Made by a program: the position numbers and the translations under genes. The notes under the pieces are model-generated. The model searched no databases. It was not told where the DNA came from and was given only the letters and a program-made list of their open reading frames with translations. A stretch of 64,000 bases of DNA from Vibrio pectenicida (lineage in GTDB: Bacteria > Pseudomonadota > Gammaproteobacteria > Enterobacterales > Vibrionaceae), in NCBI GenBank assembly GCA_024347015.1, contig AP024889.1, forward strand, positions 124,001 to 188,000. Reading direction: 5' to 3'. This document shows, piece after piece, positions 53,771-62,482 of this stretch. Position 1 is the first letter of the stretch. Each line of letters begins with the position of its first letter.

Positions 53771-53854
53771 GTTTATACCTTTAATTGGAAATAGTTTTAA
53801 AAACTAGGAGTAGTTAAACATCCTCTCTGAGATAGAGCTTCAAGAAACTTGCAG

Positions 53855-54796
53855 CTATTTGTTTATTAATTGCATGTACTCTGTTACTCCTTCCGACACT
53901 GTTTTAAACTTTTGCTCACAGCCAGCTGCGCGCAGTTTAGTAAGATCAGCTTGAGTATATTCTTGATAAGCGCCTTTTAAGTGTTCAGGGAACGGGATAG
54001 TTTCGATAGCACCTTGTTCGTGGTACTTGATTACTGCTTTGGCTACTTCTTCAAAAGACTCAGCATTGCCAGATCCTAAATTGAAAATGCCTGACACACC
54101 GCTTTGCATAAACCAGAGATTGACTGCTGCCACATCACCAACATAGACAAAATCACGTTTGAAGGTTTCGCTACCTGCAAATAATTTCGGGTTTTCGCCC
54201 GCGTTCATTTGGTTGTTTAAGTGGAATGCTACTGAAGCCATAGAGCCTTTATGCTGTTCGCGAGGTCCATAAACGTTGAAGTAGCGAAACCCTGTGACTT
54301 GAGATAGTTTTTCTCCGTGCTCATCAGCATCTTGCCAAATGCGGCGAACATAGTTATCAAACTGCTGTTTTGAGTAACCGTATACGTTTAATGCACCTTC
54401 ATACTTCTTCTCTTCGATAAAAGTATCAGTATCGCCGTAAGTTGCGGCAGAAGAAGCGTATAGGAAAGGGATTTCACGTTCAAGGCAGTAATGAAGAATT
54501 TCTTTTGAATATTCATAGTTGTTGAGCATAATATACTTACCATCCCACTCTGTAGTTGCAGAGCATGCACCTTCGTGGAAGATGGCTTCGATAGTGCCTA
54601 AATCATCACCAGCCATTATTTGAGCTAAGAAGTCATCACGATCCATGTAATCGGCGATATCAAGGTCGACTAAGTTTTGAAACTTTTTTCCATTTTTTAA
54701 ATTATCGACAACTAAGATGTCATTAATACCCTGTTCGTTAAGCGCTTTTACGATGTTGCTGCCAATCATGCCAGCTCCGCCAGTTACGATGATCAT
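53855..54796 (-). CDS. hldD: ADP-L-glycero-D-manno-heptose 6-epimerase
   Basis: Makes the activated heptose used by the heptosyltransferases. The 313-residue product starts [20 protein letters not shown] (NADP-binding GxxGxxG), with the catalytic [11 protein letters not shown] and [12 protein letters not shown]yr-Lys pair near 140-145, and [20 protein letters not shown] later. I chose the ATG at 54796; an upstream start at 54844 would add 16 unlike residues. It is divergent from the nonulosonic acid cluster, and is a usual neighbour of LPS core genes. Confidence 0.95.
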   Translation of the reverse strand: MIIVTGGAGMIGSNIVKALNEQGINDILVVDNLKNGKKFQNLVDLDIADYMDRDDFLAQIMAGDDLGTIEAIFHEGACSATTEWDGKYIMLNNYEYSKEILHYCLEREIPFLYASSAATYGDTDTFIEEKKYEGALNVYGYSKQQFDNYVRRIWQDADEHGEKLSQVTGFRYFNVYGPREQHKGSMASVAFHLNNQMNAGENPKLFAGSETFKRDFVYVGDVAAVNLWFMQSGVSGIFNLGSGNAESFEEVAKAVIKYHEQGAIETIPFPEHLKGAYQEYTQADLTKLRAAGCEQKFKTVSEGVTEYMQLINK

Positions 54797-54971
54797 AAAT
54801 ATATCCCAGTCCAGTAAGCAATTAAACTGATGCCAGTATATCATGCAATAGTTACTACGCGAATAGATCAGCGAGTACGATAATGTGAGTCGAGTTTGGA
54901 GTCGATTATTTAGTGGGCATGAGTTAAAATTGTTGAATTAAAGCGCTTGAGCTACTATTTGGAATTTTTTA

Positions 54972-56162
54972 ATGAGTAATGTTCTACCTCTAATTGGTCG
55001 CAGTGATGCCTTATTTACACTAGATATTGAAAATCATGAGGCAGAGCTGTCACATGTTGTTTCGAGGTCAAGTTTTTTAGTTCTTGGTGGTGCAGGGTCG
55101 ATTGGTCAGGCTGTGACCAAAGAAATTTTTAGACGTAATCCGAAAAAGCTACATGTTGTTGACATTAGTGAAAACAACATGGTTGAATTGGTTCGAGATA
55201 TTCGTAGCTCATTTGGCTACATTGATGGTGATTTTCAGACCTTTGCTTTGGATATAGGCTCTCTAGAGTATGATGCGTTTATCAAAACGGATGGGCAGTT
55301 TGATTATGTGTTAAACCTTTCAGCGCTCAAGCATGTGAGGAGTGAAAAAGACCCATATACATTGATGCGCATGATTGATGTGAACATTTTTAATACAGAT
55401 AAAACGATCCAGCAATCTATTGATGCGGGTGCGAGAAAGTACTTCTGTGTTTCAACTGATAAAGCTGCAAATCCAGTCAATATGATGGGAGCATCAAAGC
55501 GTATTATGGAAATGTTCCTGATGCGTAAAAGTGAGCAAATGGCAATATCAACTGCTCGATTTGCAAATGTCGCGTTTTCTGATGGTTCACTTCTGCATGG
55601 ATTTAACCAGCGCATTCAAAAGCGTCAACCTATAGTTGCGCCAAATGATATTAAGCGCTATTTTGTGACTCCTCAAGAATCAGGTGAGCTATGTTTGATG
55701 TCTTGCATCTTTGGCGAAAATCGTGACATTTTCTTCCCGAAGCTGAGTGAAGCTTTGCACCTTGTTTCATTTGCGGATATTGCGGTGAAATACATAGAGC
55801 AGCTTGGCTATGAACCTTACTTATGTGAAACGGAAGAAGAAGCTCGTAAGCTTGCACATACGCTTCCAGAGCAAGGGAGATGGCCATGCTTATTTACCGT
55901 AAGTGATACTACCGGTGAAAAAGACTTTGAAGAATTTTTTACAGACGAAGAAGAGTTGGACATGTCTCGATTCGAAAATCTAGGCATCATCAAAAATGAG
56001 CCTCTTTATGAACAAGACCTTCTAACTTTGTTTGAAAACAGTGTTTCTAAGATGAAAGGTGAGCGAGCTTGGACTAAGGAGCAAATTGTAAAATTGTTTT
56101 TTACCATGATTCCTGATTTTGGGCACAAAGAAACTGGTAAATACCTCGATGGCAAGATGTAG
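54972..56162 (+). CDS. legB: UDP/GDP-sugar 4,6-dehydratase of the nonulosonic acid pathway (LegB-like)
   Basis: Starts legionaminic-type sugar synthesis by forming the 4-keto-6-deoxy sugar. The 396-residue enzyme has SFLVLGGAGSIGQAVTKEIF near residues 34-53, and FCVSTDKAANPVNMMGASKR near 157-176, the catalytic T/DK and M-x-x-x-K of this dehydratase family. Its length and C-terminal part, SEALHLVSFADIAVKYIEQL, also fit LegB. The same family includes PseB. The context (LegC-, LegI- and LegF-like genes) favours the legionaminic route. It is the first gene of the plus-strand operon. Confidence 0.85.
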   Translation: MSNVLPLIGRSDALFTLDIENHEAELSHVVSRSSFLVLGGAGSIGQAVTKEIFRRNPKKLHVVDISENNMVELVRDIRSSFGYIDGDFQTFALDIGSLEYDAFIKTDGQFDYVLNLSALKHVRSEKDPYTLMRMIDVNIFNTDKTIQQSIDAGARKYFCVSTDKAANPVNMMGASKRIMEMFLMRKSEQMAISTARFANVAFSDGSLLHGFNQRIQKRQPIVAPNDIKRYFVTPQESGELCLMSCIFGENRDIFFPKLSEALHLVSFADIAVKYIEQLGYEPYLCETEEEARKLAHTLPEQGRWPCLFTVSDTTGEKDFEEFFTDEEELDMSRFENLGIIKNEPLYEQDLLTLFENSVSKMKGERAWTKEQIVKLFFTMIPDFGHKETGKYLDGKM

Positions 56163-56174
56163 GTGGGGCATTTA

Positions 56175-57317
56175 ATGAAAGCGACATCGATAGTTGAATT
56201 TGTGAGAGATACTTACAAAACTGACGAATTTATTCCCTTGCATGCACCAAAGTTTGATGGCAACGAAAAAGCTTATGTAATGGAAACGATTGAAAGTACG
56301 TTTGTTTCCAGCGTTGGTAAGTTTGTTGATGATTTTGAGAAAAAAATTGAGGCTTACACTGGTACGGCTAAAGCAGTAGCGACGGTTAATGGCACGGCGG
56401 CATTACATGCTGCGTTGTATATGGCTGATGTTCAAAGAGGCGATTTTGTCATCACACAAGCTTTGACCTTTGTTGCCACCTGTAATGCCCTATATCATAT
56501 GGGGGCTGAGCCAATTTTTCTGGATGTATCGCCAGTGAGCTTAGGACTTTGCCCTAAGGCTGTGTATACATTCCTAGAAGAGAATGCTGAAGTCACAGAC
56601 GATGGTTGTATCCATAGACACACAGGTAGAAGGATCAAGGCAGTTGTACCAATGCATACATTTGGTCACCCTGTAGAGCTTGATGAACTGATTGCTGTTT
56701 GCTTGAAATGGAACATTGCGTTGGTTGAAGATGCTGCAGAAAGTCTGGGTTCGTTTTACAAGGGCAGGCACACTGGTACAATTGGTGATTTTGGTGCTGT
56801 TAGCTTCAATGGCAATAAGATCATTACCACTGGTGGTGGTGGTATGGTGTTATGTAAGACTCAAAAATTAGGTGCGCGTACTAAGCATGTCACGACGACA
56901 TCAAAAGTTCCTCATCCCTATGAGTTCTTCCATGATGAACCCGGCTTCAACTACCGTATGCCTAACTTAAATGCGGCTCTGGGATGTGCGCAGATGGAAG
57001 TCATCGAACAGTATCTGAAAAAGAAGAGACTACTTGCAGAAAGCTACCAGAGTTTCTTCAACGGAACAGGCTTTAAGTTTGTCACTGAACCAGAATATGC
57101 GCAGTCAAACTACTGGCTAAATGCAGTCATTTGCCCAGATAAAGAAAGTCGTGAAGAGGTGCTTGCTGGAACAAATGGTTCTGGTGTGATGACTCGACCG
57201 ATTTGGCAGCTCATGCATAGGTTGCCTATGTTTGAAAATGCAGTACGTGGCGATTTGACTGTTTCAGAAAAAATGGAATCTTGTCTTGTAAATTTACCAA
57301 GTTCACCTGTTGTTTAG
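56175..57317 (+). CDS. legC: PLP-dependent sugar aminotransferase (LegC-like)
   Basis: The 380-residue product is a DegT/DnrJ/EryC1-family aminotransferase that would put an amino group on the 4-keto sugar. It includes TVNGTAALHAALYMADVQRG near 72-92, LVEDAAESLGSFYKGR near 185, and GAVSFNGNKIITTGGGGM near 205-223, with the PLP-binding Lys in the NGNK segment. The chosen ATG at 56175 has GGTGGGG upstream; a GTG at 56163 would add four residues. It is followed by an unexpected dehydrogenase gene. Confidence 0.88.
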   Translation: MKATSIVEFVRDTYKTDEFIPLHAPKFDGNEKAYVMETIESTFVSSVGKFVDDFEKKIEAYTGTAKAVATVNGTAALHAALYMADVQRGDFVITQALTFVATCNALYHMGAEPIFLDVSPVSLGLCPKAVYTFLEENAEVTDDGCIHRHTGRRIKAVVPMHTFGHPVELDELIAVCLKWNIALVEDAAESLGSFYKGRHTGTIGDFGAVSFNGNKIITTGGGGMVLCKTQKLGARTKHVTTTSKVPHPYEFFHDEPGFNYRMPNLNAALGCAQMEVIEQYLKKKRLLAESYQSFFNGTGFKFVTEPEYAQSNYWLNAVICPDKESREEVLAGTNGSGVMTRPIWQLMHRLPMFENAVRGDLTVSEKMESCLVNLPSSPVV

Positions 57318-57325
57318 GAGAAAAC

Positions 57326-58162
57326 ATGAAGGTCTTAGTTTTGGGCACTGGTCAAATGGGTAGTGGTATAACTGCACTGTTATTAGCTACAGCAGAGGTA
57401 AGCGAGGTTATTTGGTGGGGGCGTTCTGATACACATGAAGAAACGGCTAACCGAAAATTAAATCGTGATCTGCGCCGCTATGGTAAACTAAACTCAATTG
57501 AACCTGAGCAGATGTATGGAAAATTAAAGCTCGTCAATGATTTTGAATCTGTAGATTCGGTCTCATTTTGTATTGAAGCTATCTCAGAACACTTTGATGA
57601 AAAAGCATCTTTGTTAGGATTTGTTTCTGAGAAATTGCCAGAAGATTGTGTTTTAGCGACCAATACTTCTTCTTTTTCTATTACAGCACTGTCAATGCAT
57701 ACATTCCACCCAGATAAGCTGATTGGAATGCACTTTTTTAATCCCACATCTGTAATGGAATTGATTGAGGTTGTGAAAGGATTAAATACTTCTGAGGAAA
57801 TCATCGAAAAAACTGTGAAGTTAGCAAATCTTTTGAATAAAAAACCTATTGTTGTCAATGAGTCTCCTGGTTTTGTAGTGAATAGAATGTTGATACCTAT
57901 GATTAATGAAGCTATTGCGATTTTAGCAGAGAATGTTGCTAGCGAGTTAGATATAGATCAAGCGATGAAACTTGGTGCTCACCATCCTCTAGGGCCTTTG
58001 GCTCTTGCTGATCTAATTGGCAATGATGTTTGTTTATCTATTATGGAAACTTTACATTATGAAACTGGAGATCCAAAATACCGAGCTCATTCGTTGTTAA
58101 GACAGTATGTTCGGGCGGGATGGCTTGGTAGGAAAACGAAAAAGGGTTTTTATGATTACTAA
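57326..58162 (+). CDS. 3-hydroxyacyl-CoA dehydrogenase-like protein in a surface-sugar operon
   Basis: The 278-residue protein has the NAD-binding VLVLGTGQMGSGITALLL at its start, FCIEAISEHFDEKASLLGFV near 80-100, ATNTSSFSITALS around 110-125, GMHFFNPTSVMELIEVVKG near 137-155 and ESPGFVVNRMLIPMINEA near 180-198. It lacks the hydratase half of fatty-acid complexes. These are features of 3-hydroxybutyryl-CoA dehydrogenases. The chosen ATG (57326) is preceded by GGAG; another start 45 bases earlier overlaps legC. Within this operon it may supply 3-hydroxybutyryl-CoA for sugar N-acylation, which is inference. It overlaps the next gene by 11 bases. Confidence 0.87.
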   Translation: MKVLVLGTGQMGSGITALLLATAEVSEVIWWGRSDTHEETANRKLNRDLRRYGKLNSIEPEQMYGKLKLVNDFESVDSVSFCIEAISEHFDEKASLLGFVSEKLPEDCVLATNTSSFSITALSMHTFHPDKLIGMHFFNPTSVMELIEVVKGLNTSEEIIEKTVKLANLLNKKPIVVNESPGFVVNRMLIPMINEAIAILAENVASELDIDQAMKLGAHHPLGPLALADLIGNDVCLSIMETLHYETGDPKYRAHSLLRQYVRAGWLGRKTKKGFYDY

Positions 58163-58793
58163 CAGAATTGCAATTTTTGGCACTTCAGGTTTTGCTCAAG
58201 AAGTAGCGGATATTTGTGAAATACTAGGATATAACGAAATTGTTTTACTTACACATTTAGATGATTGTTTACCAATTAATGGCCTGAACGTAATCAGAGA
58301 GAGTGAAATTGAAGAAATCAACAACAAAGGTTTTCATTTTGCTATTGGAGTTGGAGATGGTCATACGAGAAAAAAAATAAGAGAACTGTATCCACATTTA
58401 ATATATCCAAATTTGATTCACCCTTCTGCGACGTTCGGGCGTAATCAAAAGTCTAAAATAGAGTCTCAAGTTGGTAATATTATTACTGCTGGTGTTCGGT
58501 TTACTACGAATATAAAAATTGGTGATTTTGGCATTTTTAATTTGAACTCAACTGTAGGACATGATTGTGTCATAGGTGATTTTGTATCAGTTATGCCATC
58601 TGTCAATATTTCTGGTAATGTTGTAGTTGAAAATCTTTGCATGATTGGTGTAGGTGCAACGATATTAGAAGGAAATACGAATAAGAAAATTACACTAGGT
58701 GAAGAAAGTCTAATTGGCGCTAATTCATTGGTAAGAAAAGATACTGTTAATCAAGCAATTTATTTCGGAATACCAGCAAAAAAAATAAGATGA
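58152..58793 (+). CDS. Sugar O/N-acetyltransferase of the NeuD/PglD/LegH group
   Basis: The 214-residue protein begins ITNRIAIFGTSGFAQEVADI, a small nucleotide-binding-like N-domain, and then has left-handed beta-helix repeats (IKIGDFGIFNLNSTVGHDCV, MPSVNISGNVVVENLCMIG), as in PglD and NeuD. In the legionaminic pathway the equivalent step is the acetyltransferase LegH. NeuD-like O-acetylation is the alternative. The start at 58152 is chosen since it fits the family; a start 45 bases earlier exists. It overlaps the gene before it by 11 and the next by four bases. Confidence 0.82.
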   Translation: MITNRIAIFGTSGFAQEVADICEILGYNEIVLLTHLDDCLPINGLNVIRESEIEEINNKGFHFAIGVGDGHTRKKIRELYPHLIYPNLIHPSATFGRNQKSKIESQVGNIITAGVRFTTNIKIGDFGIFNLNSTVGHDCVIGDFVSVMPSVNISGNVVVENLCMIGVGATILEGNTNKKITLGEESLIGANSLVRKDTVNQAIYFGIPAKKIR

Positions 58794-59632
58794 AAAATTC
58801 AGCTTCTACTTGTATCCTGACTACAATATTCCCCATGCCAAAGGAGTATGTTGTTGATTTCTTTAGGTCACTATCTGCTCAGTCCATCTCTGATTTTGAG
58901 CTTGTAATCGTTAATGATTTATTTGATAATTTAGACCCTCTCATAAATGAGTATGCGAACTTCAAATGTATTGTCCTTAAGGCTGGAGATACACCAATAG
59001 AAAATAGAGAAAGATTAGTTAGTTTTGCAATACAGAATCAGTATGAAACTATTATCTTTGCAGATAGTGATGATAAATTTTCTGAGAATAGAGTTGAGGT
59101 GGTTCAGAAATATTTGTGTGAAGCTGATATAGTTATTAATGATGTTTCCACATTTATGTCAAACATTAGTATTGATAGTTTCTATTTCTCTGAATATCTA
59201 GAAGATAGACAAAAAATAAAAATAGATATGATTAAAGAATCAAATATATTTGGTCTATCCAATACAGCAATGAAAAAAAATGCCTTAAATAAAATTAAGC
59301 TTCCATTTCCTAGTCATTTAGTCGCTTTAGATTGGTATATTTATTCACAATTACTACTTTTAGATCTTAAAGCGATATTTACAAATAAGTGCATTACATT
59401 TTATCGACAACATGAAAATAATCTCGTTGGAATTGGTACATATTCAAAAATTGATTTAATTAACATTTTGAATATAAGGAAGATCCATTTTCAAGCTATG
59501 CTTGATTTAGGCCATACAGAGTATCGTAACTGCATAATCTATAATGATATTTTAATAGATAGAGTGCGAGATAATAAATTGCAAAATGTAAGTAGAGATA
59601 AGAAAAACCCGTTTTGGTGGGAAATAGATTAA
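58790..59632 (+). CDS. Family-2 glycosyltransferase
   Basis: The 280-residue product has CILTTIFPMPKEYVVDFFRS at its start, FELVIVNDLFDNLDPLINEY around 35-55, and the DxD-like IIFADSDDKFSENR near 90-105, so it is an inverting GT-A family-2 enzyme. The acceptor and donor cannot be deduced; it may transfer the nonulosonic acid or a neighbouring sugar. Strongly AT-rich, with a four-base overlap with the gene before. Confidence 0.78.
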   Translation: MKNSASTCILTTIFPMPKEYVVDFFRSLSAQSISDFELVIVNDLFDNLDPLINEYANFKCIVLKAGDTPIENRERLVSFAIQNQYETIIFADSDDKFSENRVEVVQKYLCEADIVINDVSTFMSNISIDSFYFSEYLEDRQKIKIDMIKESNIFGLSNTAMKKNALNKIKLPFPSHLVALDWYIYSQLLLLDLKAIFTNKCITFYRQHENNLVGIGTYSKIDLINILNIRKIHFQAMLDLGHTEYRNCIIYNDILIDRVRDNKLQNVSRDKKNPFWWEID

Positions 59633-59641
59633 GAGAATACT

Positions 59642-60697
59642 ATGAAAATTACAGAGTGCTTTACGTTAAAAAATTTTAGTAAACCGTATATTATTGCTGA
59701 ACTAGGTGCAAATCATAACGGTGATATGGAGCTAGCTAAGAAACTGATTGTGGAGGCTAAGGAAGCAGGTGCTGACTGTGTTAAGTTCCAGAGTTGGACC
59801 AAAGATTCAGTATTTGCTAAGAAAAAATATGAAGATAACTATTTTATTGCAGATGACTATCGTGATAGAACGGACTACACATTAGAGGAAATTGTAGAAG
59901 AATACTCAATTTCCGAGCAAGAACTTTTGGATATGAAAGCTTATGCTGATAATATTGGTATAGATTGCTCATCTACTCCGTTCAGTAAACAAGAAGTTGA
60001 TTTCTTAGTTGATAAATTGAAGTCACCTTTTATCAAAGTTGCATCAATGGACTTAAATAACTATCCATTTCTCACATACATTGCTAGTAAAGGCTTACCA
60101 ATAGTCATTTCTACTGGTTTAAGTGAGCTACATGAAATAGACAAGGCAATCAGAGTCATCGAAGAAGCTGGTAATACTCAAATCTGTATTCTTCATTGTG
60201 TATCAACTTATCCACCTGTTGATTCAGACGTAAACTTAAACAATATGAAAACACTTATGGAGACTTATCCTGATTACTGTGTTGGCTTTTCTGATCATAC
60301 GATAGGAATTGAGATTCCATTAGCTTCTGCAGCTATGGGAGCCAGCCTCATTGAGAAGCACTTTACTCTAGATAAAGATATGGAAGGTTGGGATCATAAA
60401 GTATCAGCAAATAAAGAGGAGCTAGAAGCTATTGTTAAAGGTACCTCTAGAATCAATGATGCGTTGGGAAGTTTCCGTATTCAGGCAACTGAATCTGATG
60501 AGAAAAAAGCTGAGTTTCGCAGAAGCATTGTTATTAATCGTGCAATGAAAAAAGGTGAAGTGATCACTGAGCAAGATCTCGACTATAAACGCCCTGGTAA
60601 TGGAATCAAGCCAGAAATGTCTGGGTTTATTGTAGGGATGAAGGTCAATAAAGACTTAAAGTTTGACCACATTTTAATTAAAGAGGATTTGGTTTAA
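59642..60697 (+). CDS. legI: Nonulosonic acid synthase of the NeuB/LegI group
   Basis: Condenses phosphoenolpyruvate with a six-carbon amino sugar to make a nine-carbon sialic-like acid. The 351-residue protein has IIAELGANHNGDMELAKKLI near 18-37, DCVKFQSWTKDSVFAKKKYE around 45-65, SSTPFSKQEVDFL near 120, and the C-terminal antifreeze-like SAF domain (about 290-345). These residues fit legionaminate synthase, but sialate synthase cannot be ruled out. The gene overlaps the next by one base. Confidence 0.88.
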   Translation: MKITECFTLKNFSKPYIIAELGANHNGDMELAKKLIVEAKEAGADCVKFQSWTKDSVFAKKKYEDNYFIADDYRDRTDYTLEEIVEEYSISEQELLDMKAYADNIGIDCSSTPFSKQEVDFLVDKLKSPFIKVASMDLNNYPFLTYIASKGLPIVISTGLSELHEIDKAIRVIEEAGNTQICILHCVSTYPPVDSDVNLNNMKTLMETYPDYCVGFSDHTIGIEIPLASAAMGASLIEKHFTLDKDMEGWDHKVSANKEELEAIVKGTSRINDALGSFRIQATESDEKKAEFRRSIVINRAMKKGEVITEQDLDYKRPGNGIKPEMSGFIVGMKVNKDLKFDHILIKEDLV

Positions 60698-61395
60698 TGA
60701 TTGCTATCGTTCCTGCGAGGGGGGGATCTAAAGGTTTGCCTGGGAAAAATATTAAATCTTTGTTTGGCAAACCTATGATCGCTTATACGATTGAAGCAGC
60801 TCTGAATTCTAAGTATATAACTGATGTGGTAGTATCTACCGATGATCAGGAAACATATGATGTAGCTCTCTCTTATGGGGCGATTAAGTCTTTTTTACGT
60901 CCTAAAGAGTTGGCGAGAGATGAATCTCTTGCAATTGACAATTACATCTATACTGTTCAGCGATTGAATGATGAGTTCGGTAAGGATCTTAGTTCGTTCA
61001 TTGTGCTACAACCAACTTCTCCACTAAGGAAAACACAAGATATAGATGGATCTATAGAGCTATTTTACAGCAAAAGCGCAGACTCTGTAGTCAGCTATTG
61101 TGTAGAACATCACCCAGTTATGTGGCATAAGTACATTGAGGAAGACTCTAGGCTGACATGTATATTTTCTGATGAAGTTATAGAAAATAGACAAAAGTAT
61201 CGGGAGTCTTACTATCCTAATGGTGCCATCTTTGTTTTCAAACAATCTCTAATTGAACGTAGGGAATATTTTTCAGATCATACTTTTGCCTATAAAATGC
61301 CAAGATCGAGATCTGTTGACATAGATACGCAAGAAGATTTTGATTACGCTGAATTTTTAATGAGGAAAAGTAATGAATCATGTACTTCTTTATAA
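60697..61395 (+). CDS. legF: CMP-nonulosonic acid cytidylyltransferase (NeuA/LegF-like)
   Basis: Activates the nine-carbon sugar with CTP. The 232-residue protein starts MIAIVPARGGSKGLPGKNIK, the CTP-binding loop, and includes DVVVSTDDQETYDVALSYGA and FIVLQPTSPLRKTQDIDGSI near 105-125, and SVDIDTQEDFDYAEFLM near the end. All expected catalytic residues are seen. It overlaps the following gene by 23 bases. Confidence 0.9.
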   Translation: MIAIVPARGGSKGLPGKNIKSLFGKPMIAYTIEAALNSKYITDVVVSTDDQETYDVALSYGAIKSFLRPKELARDESLAIDNYIYTVQRLNDEFGKDLSSFIVLQPTSPLRKTQDIDGSIELFYSKSADSVVSYCVEHHPVMWHKYIEEDSRLTCIFSDEVIENRQKYRESYYPNGAIFVFKQSLIERREYFSDHTFAYKMPRSRSVDIDTQEDFDYAEFLMRKSNESCTSL

Positions 61396-62401
61396 TGAGG
61401 AATTAACAATAAAGGAGGTAGTTAAGGCTTTAGATGAAAGCGGAATTGGTTTGGTCTCATTTGTAGATAGTGAAAACAATCTTGTGGGGATTTTGACCGA
61501 TGGAGATTTGAGGAGAGGAATTCTCAATAATCTAGAAAATGTAAAGGATCTAATTAATTTTGAACCTATAAAAATGGCTTCAACTTCATCTAAATCTGAA
61601 GTTATCGCTAGCCTAAAGTACCTTCATAGAAGGCACATGCCGCTAGTTGATGATAATAATAAATTTATTTCAATCTTTTCATTAGATGATATCGACTTTG
61701 TCTCTAGGCCTAATACAGTTGTTATTATGGCAGGAGGACTAGGTTCTCGATTAGGAAAACTGACTAAAGATACTCCAAAACCAATGTTACATGTTGGTGA
61801 ACAACCTATGTTACTACATTTGGTTGAGCAGTTTAGAGAGCAGGGTTTTAGGAAATTTATCCTATGCCTCAATTATAAAAAAGAGCTTATTCAAGAGTAT
61901 TTTGGCGACGGCAGTAAATTTTCTGTAGATATTGAATATATCGTAGAAGAAAAAAGGATGGGAACAGCCGGCGCATTAAGCTTGATAAAAAATAAGTTTG
62001 AGCAACCTTTTTTTGTAGTTAATGCAGATGTTCTTACCAATTTAAGTTTTGATGAACTATTAGATTACCATATAGATAAAGATGCATTAGCTACAATGGC
62101 GGTACGTGAATATTGCCATGAAGTGCCATTTGGTGTAATCAAAAAGCAAGGTGGTAAAATTATAGGAATCGAAGAAAAACCTAGTATTAGTTTTGATGTG
62201 AATGCAGGTATTTATGTTTTAAGCCCTAAAACTATAGAAATGATTCCTGAAGACCAATTCTACGACATGCCAAGCTTATTTAAAAAAATGGCTAGTAATG
62301 GCGATGACTGTCACTGTTTCCAAATTAGGGGATATTGGATTGATATCGGTAGGAAAGAAGAGCTTGTTAAAGCTAATTCAGACCTCAGAAAAGGATTATA
62401 G
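61373..62401 (+). CDS. CBS-pair nucleotidyltransferase (PtmE-like, GDP-glucosamine forming?)
   Basis: The 342-residue protein has two N-terminal CBS motifs (about 8-110) and a sugar-phosphate nucleotidyltransferase domain starting VVIMAGGLGSRLGKLTKDTP near residue 117, with FFVVNADVLTNLSFDELLDY near 205-225. In Campylobacter the related PtmE makes GDP-glucosamine for legionaminic acid, so this points to a GDP-linked route. Other nucleotidyltransferases of similar build exist, and substrate needs testing. It overlaps the cytidylyltransferase gene by 23 bases. Confidence 0.82.
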   Translation: MNHVLLYNEELTIKEVVKALDESGIGLVSFVDSENNLVGILTDGDLRRGILNNLENVKDLINFEPIKMASTSSKSEVIASLKYLHRRHMPLVDDNNKFISIFSLDDIDFVSRPNTVVIMAGGLGSRLGKLTKDTPKPMLHVGEQPMLLHLVEQFREQGFRKFILCLNYKKELIQEYFGDGSKFSVDIEYIVEEKRMGTAGALSLIKNKFEQPFFVVNADVLTNLSFDELLDYHIDKDALATMAVREYCHEVPFGVIKKQGGKIIGIEEKPSISFDVNAGIYVLSPKTIEMIPEDQFYDMPSLFKKMASNGDDCHCFQIRGYWIDIGRKEELVKANSDLRKGL

Positions 62402-62482
62402 TCGCTCGCAGCGAGAGTTAAGGCTGCAGTTAAGTTTCAATTATAGCTAAATTACGAATGAAATACTCATAATGGTCATTTA

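Noticed and set aside
53792..53806. TAGTTTT/AAAACTA dyad between hldD and the fused glycosyltransferase gene
   Set aside because: Only A/T pairs around one loop base apart from two G/C; too weak and common in AT-rich DNA to call.
55304..55615. Minus-strand reading frame of 103 codons over the dehydratase gene
   Set aside because: Opposes conserved catalytic motifs in the plus-strand LegB-like enzyme, with no independent support.
62403..62416. TCGCT/AGCGA stem after the nucleotidyltransferase gene at 61373
   Set aside because: The stem is five base pairs and no T tract follows, so I do not list it as a terminator.
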